64,000 nt of DNA from Chamaea fasciata (lineage: Eukaryota; Chordata; Aves; Passeriformes; Sylviidae), in the NCBI GenBank assembly GCA_029207755.1, contig JARCOQ010000003.1, positions 95,248,646-95,312,645 of the forward strand, written 5' to 3'. This document shows positions 1 through 11,800 of the stretch, one piece after another. The notes below the pieces were generated by a model, which worked only from the letters and a program-made list of their open reading frames with translations, was not told where the DNA came from and searched no databases. Every line of letters begins with the position of its first letter. Position 1 is the stretch's first letter. The translations under genes and the position numbers were made by a program.

Positions 1-3000
1 CCTATTAAAATCAATTCAGGCAATGAGAAACAAAGACAAATAAATTGTCCATCACCTTCTGCACTGATCTTGAGGTTTCTTTGATTTTTGTGTCACTCTT
101 TTCCTTACTATTGTCTCTGTTCTTCTGCATTTTACCCTTTGTTAAATAGTTTTCAAGAGATGCTACTGGCTCAGTGGTAATGTGGGATCAGGCTGGAACT
201 GTGTCTGGCACAGGGCAGCCCCAACCATTTCCCACTTCTGGAGACATCCCGCCCCATAAATCCTTGCCTGTAAGACCTAGTACACTCTCTACATGAGCTG
301 CCACCTTCACAAGTATTTCATGTAGGTCCAGGAATATTGGTGCCCTCTTTGTACATCATGGGGAACTTGGCTTTCTCACCAAGAGATACTGCAGCATTCC
401 TGTCTGGGAGGCTGAGATCATGGCACTGCTTCCATAAAGTGCTATTTCTGGAAAGAGAAAGCAGTGATCATCAGGCAGGACCTCTCCCCTCTCGATGTGA
501 CCAGTCAATACTAAAAGTATTTGGGGTCTGCCCCTGATTACTGTTATTCGAAGAAAACCTTTTCTGAAATAGGGAAGACGGTGCAATTTTTGACAAGCTG
601 CCAGACTATCAAGGATCACAGCAGTGCTTCCAAAATGAGATATCTTGTGTACAAACTGCTTATTTTGGGCAGCTTATCAGACTTGATTCATTTATGCAGA
701 GCATGAGGAAATTTTTGGCAAGCATTATACTACCCTGCCTAGTCCTATGCATGATCTGAGCCTTATACCACATGCTCAAAAAAAGAACTTGCTAGGTATG
801 ATCAGACATGTAAGGAACTTAAGAAATTATCCTACTCCTGAACTGAACCTGTACCTCCACCCATGCTTACATGTGCCTCTCTAGAATGTTCTGTGTAGCC
901 ATCCAATAGAGGCTGAAACCAAGGTCTGTGAGTCAAACGATCTTTGGTAAGTGGCTTGCTATAAATATTCATTCTTGTGGTGAGAAAATAAGCAAATAAG
1001 GTGGAGAAAATTATGGAAAATAGTTCTGTTTTAAGACAATAAATAAACTGGACTTCCAGAGAATAGTAATGGAGTTACAAAGAATAACACCCCATTTCAA
1101 GAAGAGCTTTTCATGAGTCCATGCCGCAGAAGAGAATTCCAGTCATGAAGCATCAATGACACATATAAAAAGCTAAGTACAAATTCCATTATGCAGTAAA
1201 AAAATTTCCAAAACACACTGCAGGCAGGATTTAAGTGCATATGTGTGTAGTTCTGAAGTATCTTGGCCTCTCTGGGTGTCCCAGAAGACTCAGGCACTTG
1301 GTCTCCTACCTTCCAGCATTTGATCAGACCAGCTGTTGTGCTGGCAGTTTTAGTGCTGTGGTATGTTCACTTCAACTGCAATCATAGTGTCTCTTCCCAT
1401 TAACCCATGTCATCACTATGAGCAGATCATCAGGAGCAGCCTCTGCCTCCCCTGCCTCCTTCTCATATGTTTCCCTTCCATACACCATCTCATGTCATGG
1501 CAAAAGCACAAGATGTCATAACATGGAAATATCTACCTACAGATCTCACGACATTTTTCTATCTGTTTTACTCCTTCATTATTGCCAACAAAATTTACAG
1601 AGTTTGGCATGGATTTATTCATGGATACTGATTAAGTATCACTTAAGGATGAGACAAGAACTGCTTGTTTCTGTGTTTGGGGGCAGCCCCAGTCAAGGGT
1701 GATATACCAGTATTGATCCTTGTCTCCTTCACAGCTGTCTGGGACACTTAGCACTTACTAGATTATTAAAAGGCTGACCATAATAGTAAATGAAATAATT
1801 CCAACAGATATTCTCTGCTACAGTTATTTCTTTGATCAGCAATTTTATAAAATATTGCAGAATGTTTGGCAGAATTTTGCATAGGACAAATCATTATTTC
1901 TTGAAAAGCAATCAGGCCTGGATCAGAATTGTAATGGGCCAATAAGATCTGCTTCATTGGGTTGTATAGCTCCATGGCAAAGATGATTCCTCATCCCATG
2001 GCTGTGGCTTTCTCTAAGGTCTCTGTCAGCTAGAGAGAAGATAGATTTGTCTTTCTTGAAACGAAGAGGAGGAATTTTGGATTTTTGAGCTGCGTCAGAA
2101 AGTTAAAATTGACTATGAGGCTATTTTTTGGCCTGTTACAGAATAATTATGGCATTAAATCTTGGCTATTGTCATTAAGGATTCTCTGGATCTCAGTTCA
2201 TTACCCTTCCCAGAGTTGAGCTGGGCTTGTAAAACCCATTTAAGTAAGATTCACTGCTGCTAGGAAAACTCTTCAGAACATTTTTCTGGTAAAACAGACC
2301 CTTTTCAATTTTTTTCTATTTGATAGTTATACCAAATGATCAGAACATTCTGAATTTGCAGAGCTTATGGTATATTAAAAATCAAGAGTGTTTCCTTTGA
2401 TTTTAATGTCGTGGTTTTTCTGGAATGGACTTTTTGTCTTTTGGAGGTTGCCTACGCCATAATCAGCAAGTTCAAGATACGAGTTTTTATTTATGTGCAA
2501 GAGGTCTCCAGTATCCTTCAGCAATGTCAGTCATAAGACAAATTGTTGTTAACAATAAAGTCTTGCTGACTGTTTGCTGTACATTGCTCTGCTGTGTGTT
2601 TTGAGAGTTGTTTGTTATTTAGAGATTTAATGTCATTCACTGACTGAAATAAACAACCTCCTGTTGATGGAACTGTTGAGTTGTCCAGAATTTTAATAGA
2701 GACTTTTCTAGGTCTAGAAAGTATAAGGCTTTTAAAGTTAAAAATAAAATTTAGTCATTATTAAAATAAGTAGTAAAATATCTAATGTCTTAAATTGAAA
2801 TATCTCGTTCATTTTGTCAAAAGTATTATAAAAGGATTTTTAAACAACTCCTACCTGTACCAGTGCAATTGCATTCTTGCATTAGGTTTAATGTCAGCTA
2901 ACTTGGTGATTTCCTGAGTTACTGCTGGCTCTCCAGAATCATCTGTGGTCCTTACAAAGTTTATTTCCCTCACCCTCGAGTCCTGCCTGGTTTTTTTGTG

Positions 3001-3407
3001 CTACCCACAAGGGCATCTCAGTCACCTCTGTGAACTGCAGACTTATGTCCTTGCCATCTCTATGTCTCTGTCTAAGCCCCTTTTTATTTCACAGGGTATG
3101 TAATCAGTTGTTTGTTTGTTTGTTTGTTTTTCTCTGAATATGCTCAACTATTGCTCAGGTAAAGACCAGGCAGAGATCTTTTCCTCTCCCACAGGATCCT
3201 TGCTCACCCAACCTTCCCAAATGAACAAGAATGCCAAAGCTGAGAATAACCAAATTAAACAGGTGATGCCTATCATAGGGTACATTTGCATTTCTCTTAG
3301 GCTGATTGTCTTATGATTTGGATGGGATCACACATCGAGGCAGAAATGATTGCTGTGGAAACTTCACAATATAGCAAATGCCTCTTTTCATTGCATCAGT
3401 ACCCAGC

Positions 3408-3557
3408 AGGATGCTGTAGCTCAGTTGGTCAGAGCATGGTGCTAGTAACACCAGGGTTGTGGGTTTGTTCCCTGTACAGGCCATTCACTTTGAGTTGGAC
3501 TCAAAGATCCTTGTGTGTCTCTTCTAACTTGGAATACTCTGTGATTTCTGTGATTAT
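3408..3557 (+). mobile_element. tRNA-Ile-derived SINE with CR1-like 3' tail (TguSINE1-like)
   Basis: The left half resembles tRNA-Ile. The A box TAGCTCAGTTGG is at 3417-3428. An anticodon-stem-like GGTGCTAGTAACACC follows, then a decayed B box around 3462-3472 and a CCTGTACAGGCCA acceptor-like end near 3483. It is fused to a tail reading TTGGACTCAAAGATCC, then a decayed form of the CR1 3' end (CTTCTAACTTGG, ATACTCTGTGATT). A tRNA-Ile head plus a CR1 tail is the known design of the songbird SINE TguSINE1, moved in trans by CR1 enzymes. The copy is full length or nearly so but mutated. The family name is from memory. Confidence 0.85.
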
Positions 3558-4360
3558 GGATATGGAGTGAGGAGTTACCTGTAGCAGGTGTTTTGTTTAA
3601 CATAAACATTTTGATAATCTTTCTTGAAGTAATGTTCCAGATTTTGGACTGGTACCTTACACTTGATTTGGAGTCTTATCTACTTAGGTAAGGGCTGCAG
3701 TAGCAGGTAGTATATGATCATACTGTGTTTTGTCCTAAGAACAGGGAGGAACAGCCCTGATTGCTCTAGGGCTGCGATGTGGGAAGGCAAACAGAGTTCC
3801 TTGGAGAGATGAGGACACTGCACCTTCCATGAAAGTAGCTGAGCATTTGCAGTGGGAACTTCTAAAATGCTGAATGAGGTCATGAAGGAGTAGTCCATGA
3901 GTAAGTGAAGCAGAAACGGCAGAGAAAAAACTAAAAGACTTGTGAACTTGTTTGCAGTCAAGTGATGGGGGTGGCATCGCCTGCGACAGGCTGTGTAGCT
4001 AGGAATACACAGAAAATAGAAGAAAGCTGCTGAAAAGTAAATCTGCTGGGGCACTAGGAGAGGAGGGAAATTTCTTTCTTAACCTTTTATTCCTAGCTTT
4101 CCCATGTGATGGATTTAAGTTTTCTCTACTTAAAGATAGTCAATTAATTATTTTAATATAGTATTCTGTGTTATGGTAAAGCCTGGATTTAAAGATTTGT
4201 AAATACCTGAACTCATGTCTGTTGGTATTCTCAAATTGCTGAATAGGTGGGATAATTCCACTTTCAGAATCTGATTGATTCATGAACCTGTGATAGTTGT
4301 CTACTGCTGGAGACAGATTTCCCAGCAAGCAGCCTGTTCAGCAGAGACTTTAATGCCAAG

Positions 4361-4430
4361 TTTTTGGGTTTTTTGGGTTTTTTTGTTTGTTTGTTTGGGT
4401 TTTTGGGGGGGTTGTTTGTTTGTTTGTTTT
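4361..4430 (+). repeat. T/G-rich low-complexity tract
   Basis: T runs alternate with GGG and TTTG units, including a seven-G run near 4405-4411. It is asymmetric (T and G only on this strand). G-runs are too widely spaced for a canonical G-quadruplex. A smaller pure TTTG tract lies at 3110-3130. Confidence 0.85.
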
Positions 4431-5762
4431 TAATTAAAAGAATTAGAAATTTTCTTCTGTTCCATCAAGTGGTAGTTGTCTACGACTATGAAGAAAAATT
4501 TTTGTGGCTGCTGTACATATATAGGAACTACAAAATGTTGTAGTTACTAGAATTGGTGCTTGGTTCAGACCCATAGAAGCAAAGCATAATGACTCCTTCT
4601 GCTGACAGGACCTAATACTGTACAGAAAGGACTGCAAACAAAAACATGCTGAAACTCCAGAATTCAGGCTATAATTCTGAGACCTCAGCATTGAACTGGC
4701 AGGTCTGTAATGGAGAAAATGGCTTTACTTGAATTAAGTTCCATTTTGCTAAATCTCCCAGATATATGGAAAAGATACATACAAAAATATATTACTAAGA
4801 ATGGCTTTTTGACTTCTGTGTTGTTAGACATGACAGACTTATTAATGTGAGATGATTTACAGGCAATTTCAGGTGAATTCTTCAGATGGATAAATGAGTT
4901 TTCAGTGATGATGAATGATCAATTGCTGTGCAATTGATTTTATGTGCATTATTGATACCAAGTGCTCTTTGACACTAATTGTATATCATTAGTGCTATTT
5001 GTTAACATCTTACATTTAAGCAGAAATTGCACAATAATGTGATTTTGTGCTGTTTCCATTATTATGTGTTCCAAAAGTATTAAGCTTTCCTGGAGCCACT
5101 TTTAACTACTAAAGCAGGATGATGATGCATAACTGCTAGAAGGAGAGATATTTGAAGACTATGACTGTGTAGTCTTAGCATAGTGATATAGTATCAGCAA
5201 TTCAGGGTGATTGTTTACTTTCAATTTCTGAATTTGAGAAGGAACGTCTTTCTTAAAACTAATTGCATTTTAAGGAAAATATATATCCAATAATAAAGTG
5301 TATGTACGTGTCCAGTTTGTACTTGCCTGAGAGATTCCTATTATCTTTGTTTATGGCTACAGTCCGTGGTTATGCTCTAAGGTGAGACTTCCAAGACTTA
5401 GAGAAAATTCATCTTTAAATTATTAAATGCATTTTGTGTAACTGAACTTGTTACTTGGTTTTGAATATCTCATTCTCAGCGAGAAAAGGTTTAATCCTGT
5501 GAAGAGTTAGGCATGCAAGTAGTTCCCATGAGCACAGCCCCTCTCAGATGACATCTAGATGCCTTTTTTTTTTCTAGAATTAAGTAAATTAAGTATAGCA
5601 TATGGATATTTAATTGCCTATCTTTCTAAAATACAAGTAGTATTTATGTCTTGGTTTGGTGAATTATATTAAAAATTCTTCCTGTGTTTTACAGCTGGAA
5701 TAGATATTGTCTGATATATACAAATATTTTTAACATCAGCAGTTGCTTGATCTGATTTCCAG

Positions 5763-5854
5763 GTTCCCCGGGACCATCCAGTGATCACAGCAGTGGAACT
5801 TCATCACCTCTCTTTGACAGTGGCTTACATTTAAATGGAAACTCAACTAACACG
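5763..5854 (+). CDS. SNTG2: SNTG2 exon: Ser/Pro-rich linker after the PDZ domain
   Basis: This 92-nt exon has acceptor TTTCCAG ending at 5762 and donor GTATGC from 5855. Its first two bases complete a glycine codon begun in the upstream exon (phase 1); 30 full codons follow and it ends in phase 0. The peptide begins [20 protein letters not shown] and continues to NSTNT. It is rich in Ser, Gly and Pro and probably disordered. In gamma-syntrophins this segment joins the PDZ domain to the second half of split PH1. The preceding PDZ-end exon is not in the upstream 5.7 kb, so it lies outside the window. Confidence 0.95.
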
Positions 5855-8800
5855 GTATGCAAATGAATAATAAAAGCATGGTGGATATAAGCTCTGTAAG
5901 TTCTTTTCACATTTTGACCTTCAAAATGCTAAACCACCCTGGTTTTGTTCTTGTTGTTGTTTGCTTTGATTGATTCTTAAGTGCTTATACAGTAAAATTC
6001 TGTACTTTACAAAGTCCTCAACACATGGCCCTGAACTGCTAGGTTTTTTCTCTGAGACAGCTCAGAAGCTTGGAAGAGTGAACACAGTCAGATTTAATCA
6101 TTATTTAGACATGAATTCATGTGAAGTTTTGTCATACTTTGTTGAATTGTAGCATTATACTTTTGAATTTCATCCAGCTGGAGATGCTGAAATGCAGGTG
6201 GAATTAAGAAAAGAATGTAAAGTTGAATTCTTGAAGCAAACTTTTTTAATAGAAAAAATAGGGAGAAAAAGAGAAAGAAATAAAAGAGAAAAAAGGTCTC
6301 TTTCTTTAACCCAGAGGATATTCAGCTCTTTTTTCTGCATTGAAGAACTGCGTTTAAATTAATTGCAGCATTATGGGGAAAGAAAAGAAGTTCATTTCTC
6401 CAGGAGAATGGTAGTCACCAAAGAAGATAGGATGCCTTAGTAAGCAACAGTGCTGTCCTTTTAGTAATGAAGATTGAAGATGTAAATACTAGCTGTGCAA
6501 GGATGTGGACCTTCATGCTCAAAACCAGTTTGACACCTAACAAATCTCAGCTCTAGTCTATCTACTGGAATTAAATTATACAGAAAGAATACCCACTGAA
6601 TGGACAAAAGGCTTCTCCTTTGTTTTTTTCCTTTTCTTCTCAGATAATGATACCATATTCTGATGCTGAGAGTACTTCTCTCAAGCTTTGCACTTCTTTG
6701 AGCACCGTCTCTCTATACTACTCCTTAAAGCTTGTTTTCATCTGCTAAAAATATATTCATAAATGATAATATAAAGGCATCATTTACCATAGGTAAATAA
6801 ATAGAAATATGCTTTTCTGTGCTGATACCTGTACCTTAGTGTTTGGTGTCCAAACTGGTCATAGATACAAAACATTTCATGTTTATTTGTTTGCAGTAAT
6901 CCAGATGATTAATACCTTTAACTGCCTTGTACTGTTGTATTACTAAAGAATCCAAACCTCAGGGTTCAGCAGTCTGCAATGTCTGTCTGCCAGGTTCTCT
7001 CCAGGCAAAGTCCTTTCTGCAAAGAGCTTACGTTATAAGGGAAGGGCTATGATTGCATGAGTGCATTGCATTAGCACATTTTAGTAAATGAGTACCTACT
7101 AAGTGCTAGAATGAGTGCGTTGTGATAATTTTTAATAATCATTATGACTACTTTGGGAATTGCCCACTTTGAACTTATAAAAATACAAATTGATGGCTGG
7201 AGTTTTGCAGACTTGTAACAGAGTAATTTAGAGTTAGTTGCCAAGATAGCACACTAAAGACTGGGTATAGACTTGAAATATACACGGACAAACAGAAATT
7301 TAAAAAGGTTTAATAGGAAGGTACGAGGTTGATTTTATACACCACTTAATTTTTCTGAAACCTGACATAAACTCACATGGAGAGCTGTGTATACAACAGA
7401 CACTGTGACCTAGCAGTGGAATAAACAGGACAATCTACATCATAGATCATAAAAGTAATGATCTCCCTTCACAGAAAATGAAAGTTAAAATTGCTAGAAA
7501 CTTATTGTGAAATTCAAAAGCAAGGGTCGAAGTATTTTGAGCAGGATTGACTGGATTTTGAGATGATGCACTGTATGGTCAAACTTTTCTCAGACTAAGC
7601 TCTTAGTGTAACTGAACTGTGATCATATCTTGAAAAGTGATTATGAATTTGTTTCAACTAGCATTTAGTGAGTGCTTCTATTTTATTCAATTAAATATTT
7701 TCAGTTTTATGGTAAAGTAAAAGCAGAATGGACATTTCCTGTAATTCTGTTGCCTAATAAGGCTAATGATATTTGAATCCTGTTTTTACATTACCCTTGT
7801 AGGGGAGATCTGACTCACTTTGAACATCTTGCAAGTTTGTATTGCGGTTTACCTTCTTAACCACGCTCAGGCCCATGCCAAAATAGACAATGCACCTGTA
7901 TTCATGAGTGGAAATTCTATTCCAAAAAGCACATCATGCAAAGGAAAAGACAGGAATGAGAGCTAAGGAATTACTGTTACACCAGTTTTACCAAGCTGGC
8001 ATTTTGGATGTCTTCAGAAAAGCAATACTGAGTCACTACAGCTGACTTGTATCATAGAGGCAGTAGTTTAGCCATCTTAGCAGCAAGCTCTTTCTGCCTA
8101 ATATGGTTGTATTATTTTCAGTTCTGGTGCTGTTTTGCCTCTTTAGACCTACCTCTGTCACCTCTGCTGTGAAGTATCTGTTGTATGTGATGTGATACCA
8201 TCTTCAGGTTTTATACACACTTTTTATCATATCAGAGCAGTTTTCAGTACCAGTACAGCACTTTAATGGGGTTCTCTGAAACCCAGAGAAAGGAGAAGAA
8301 GTGCTCTCTTCACACCTAATTATTTTGAGCTTGGGCACTGTGACAAATGCTACAGAGATTGACAGTGGCAGTTACATTCATCTGTACCTTATAAGTGGTT
8401 TATTGAACACAATGTAAACTTCCAGAGGGGAACATGAAACATACAAAGGAGGTGGTCTCAAGACTACCAAGTACTGGTTGTTTACCTGGAGAGTTCTAAC
8501 TCTAAAACAATGAAGAAAGTGTTTTAGAGGTATGTTACTAGATGTCTAAATACCCTAGAGATCCAGGCCAGCTCCCTGGAGAAATTAATAGTGGGAAAAA
8601 ATACTGTAAATAGAACAAATTACTGTTTAAGACACCATGGGATAATAGGACAGTTACAATGCAAAGGTGTAGGAGAAGGGAAATCCAGGTGACCTTACCC
8701 CTGATAAGTAACAGCTGTGTTAATTACCCAATGCAGTCTGGCCCTGATGGCTGATAGCTATATCCTATCAAGGTAAGTGTGATAGAAGGTAGTGGCTTAG

Positions 8801-11800
8801 TTGGTGAGGGGAGGATCATGAGGGAGGAGGAACCTTGAGGAAGTGGGAATGGGAGAGTGTTGAAGAAGAAGGAGCCTGGGGAGAGAGAATTGCTACTGTG
8901 AGATCATTCTGGGTCAGCAGTTAGAGCCTGTTGTTGGAACCTGCATAGTCATAGTCTACCTTGGTAAAAGCCTGCACTCAAATTCTGCAAACTATTCCCT
9001 GCAGTCACAGTTTAGCAGGAAATAACCTGCAGTCAGAGGCTGCAAGGGAAACCTAAAGTAGGAGCTTGCTGCAGCCAGGGTTAGTGAATAGTTGGAGTCA
9101 GGATGGCTAAGCTGTAAAGAGGAATAAACCAGGACCCTTTTCATGCTGTGATAAACAAGAAGTCTGTGTCTCAGCTCATTTCTACCCACTAATGAGAAAC
9201 CTGCTGCAACACAAAGGCAGAATATACTAGGTTTTCATTTGTTTGAGATTCCAGCTTCCTGGAATTGTGTAAAAGTAATGTTCTAACAAGTGAAGTGAGA
9301 CGAGTAAATTGTTATTTTCTGTATGTTCATGTAATTTAAAAACTATTAGTTTAATTTTTGATAGTGTATGTTAAGTTTAGTTGGTTAGATGAAGCTAAGC
9401 AGGCGCTTACATTTTTCTAAATTGCTTTAAAATATTTTTTCCTTGATGCTAAATTAAAGTTTTTCTTTAAAGAAGACATGCCTACTTCATCATCAAGTTT
9501 TTAAAAAAGAAAAAAGTACAAATGCTCAGCCCTTGATGGGAACAGTGGAATGCCATATTTTTAATGTCTATAGCTGTTTTAGTTCCAGAGTGAATGATAC
9601 AACTCCATCCCAAGCGCTAAACAGCAAAAAGGGAAGAGGATTCAAGACAGGGAGCTGGACTCACTTGTTCTGAGAGTAAAATCCATTCTGATGGATACTT
9701 TAGGAGAATGTATGACCAGAATATTGAATTGAGGTTGAATGGATGCCCTACGGATGAAAGCTTCAATACTTTTGCTTTTTTTAATATTTCTTTAGTGTTT
9801 TCCATTTTAGCACAAACACACTACTGACCATTCTTAAAGTTTATCTTATTCTTCTGGTTTTTTTTTATTCTGTACCTTGCTTTAAGAAGAGAAACTTCAG
9901 GATTTCAGTTTAATATCTTTTTTATTAGAATGAATTCACATGTGATACTGATTGCCTCTGCCAACCCTTGATCTGAAAATCCATGATTTTCTTATGGAGT
10001 ATTAAAAAGAGATAAATTTGAATTGACTTCCAGTTCACAATGTATTATTTGGCAATGTAAATTCATAAAATGATTAACATAATAAATACAAAAAATATCT
10101 CACTTAGAGGTACAAAGTGGTTACTCTCATGAAAGTTATCATCACCATGTCTTCCATAGTTTGCTGAAGAGAAAGGTAAAACAGATGAACACAGCCAGCT
10201 GCACTTAAATAGTTTGGACTGCTGTTGTGTTGAAGACCTTTATGAAATGAGATAAACACACCACAAGTAAGTTTTTCTCAACTAAAAAAATATGAAAATT
10301 AATAAAATTTTTCCACCTCACTGAAAAATAATCCAGATTTTCTGTTTCTGATTATACCTCTCAGAAATCATAGCAGTAGAAGGTGGAAGAAAATTTTAAA
10401 TAACACCTTCCTACTTCACTACAATGGAATTGTAAGAAAAATCTTTTGGATTAGAATGTTTATTTAGACTTGGCTGTACAGAAATGCTGTGTTTTTCTAA
10501 TTGGGATTAGAGTTGATTGGGGCTTTTGCTATGACAATAGTGACTCATTTGTCATTCAATAATGAAACGAATACAAGGTATCTTTAAAAGTCTTATCCTT
10601 TACTTTTATTAACTCCCACAGTCACTGCTAATCCTTTCAGCAGTGTTATTTCTTCTTGTATTTAACATTTGATCGACCAGGTTGATCATTTCTTCTGCCC
10701 AGAAATTTCCCATTTTGTTACGTATGTGGTTTTAGTTTTTAGGCCCTTGCATGTGAATACATTGTTTTTTACAGTTCTTGTGAATTGTCTCAGTTTGAGT
10801 TTGCAACAGTAGCAACAAAAAGAAAAATCTTTCTAAATTTGATGTTAGCATAGATGAGCCCTGGCAGTTCAGGTACATGAGTATGTGGCTTAAAGAGAAA
10901 ACTGATAGTAAAATTGAGGTAACAAGTTCTCCCACTAAGTTTCATCCGTTGTTTTTTTTTTTTTTTTTCCATAAGCTCCAGCAACAAATTGACACTGATC
11001 TCAGAGAGAGTACAAGAGTCAAGGCTCAGATTTATCCTGAGGGGTGTGCAGACTCTATGAAGTTCAAAGACTTCCCCTAACCTTGAGCTAATTTTTCTAA
11101 GCAAGGACAGCATGCCCCATTTGGGGATATAAAAGGCTGCCAAAAGCTGTGTCTGACAGCTGAAGTTTGGGTACACTTGCATTTGTAGTGTAAAACCATA
11201 ACAATTTCAGCATTGTATCTTTTCCTTATATACATTTAATGTTGGGTTTTAATTTCTGACAACTATTGTAGTTTTTGAGGAGTCATAATTACTTTCTACT
11301 TTTTGTGCTGAGATTTAATATAAACTACTCTGGCCCCTGTCCCCTACCCCCAAAGGAAGAATATATCTGGAAAGGTGTTCCAGGCAAGGTTGTTGAGGTT
11401 ACGCAGAAACCAATTACATACTAGCTCAAGGGAAACAAATTAAAGAAAAAGGTGCTAGATTCTGACAAATAGTCCATATGTATTCTCTAAAAATATCTTA
11501 CTCAGGCTTGTACTCCATTAGTTCATTAAAAAAATAGCACCTAGTTTTGCTAAATGTATTAGTACCTAGCAACACAGATGTAATGAAATATTCATTAATA
11601 TTTCCATTTTAAATCACCTCTAGAGAAATTTATATAATTGAAAGGGTTTAAATTTGCTCCTCACTGGTAGAATAGTAATCCAATTGATTTAAATGCATAG
11701 CTATTGCAGTAAATAAGGCAGTGCAAGTGCCTAACATGAACTGCTATACAGGCTCTATGTAAGCATCATATATAGGTGCTCAGTATGTGTAAACTCATGT

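Larger units (their letters stand above)
1..5762 (+). other. SNTG2: SNTG2 intron, 3' part (incomplete at the window start)
   Basis: There are no exons in this stretch. I searched by eye for the exon encoding the end of the PDZ domain and did not find it. The only recognised insertion is a tRNA-headed SINE near 3408-3557. Simple repeats are a TTTG tract at 3110-3130 and a T/G-rich tract at 4361-4430. The rest is AT-rich sequence with no element I recognise. Short open frames here lack splice, promoter or family support. Confidence 0.8.

Noticed and set aside
3410..3484. Functional tRNA-Ile gene
   Set aside because: Stems contain mismatches, the B box is degraded, and the sequence runs directly into a CR1-type tail, so it is a SINE head.
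4361..4430. G-quadruplex in the T/G-rich tract
   Set aside because: G-runs are separated by loops of up to about 20 bases, outside the usual limit of 7.
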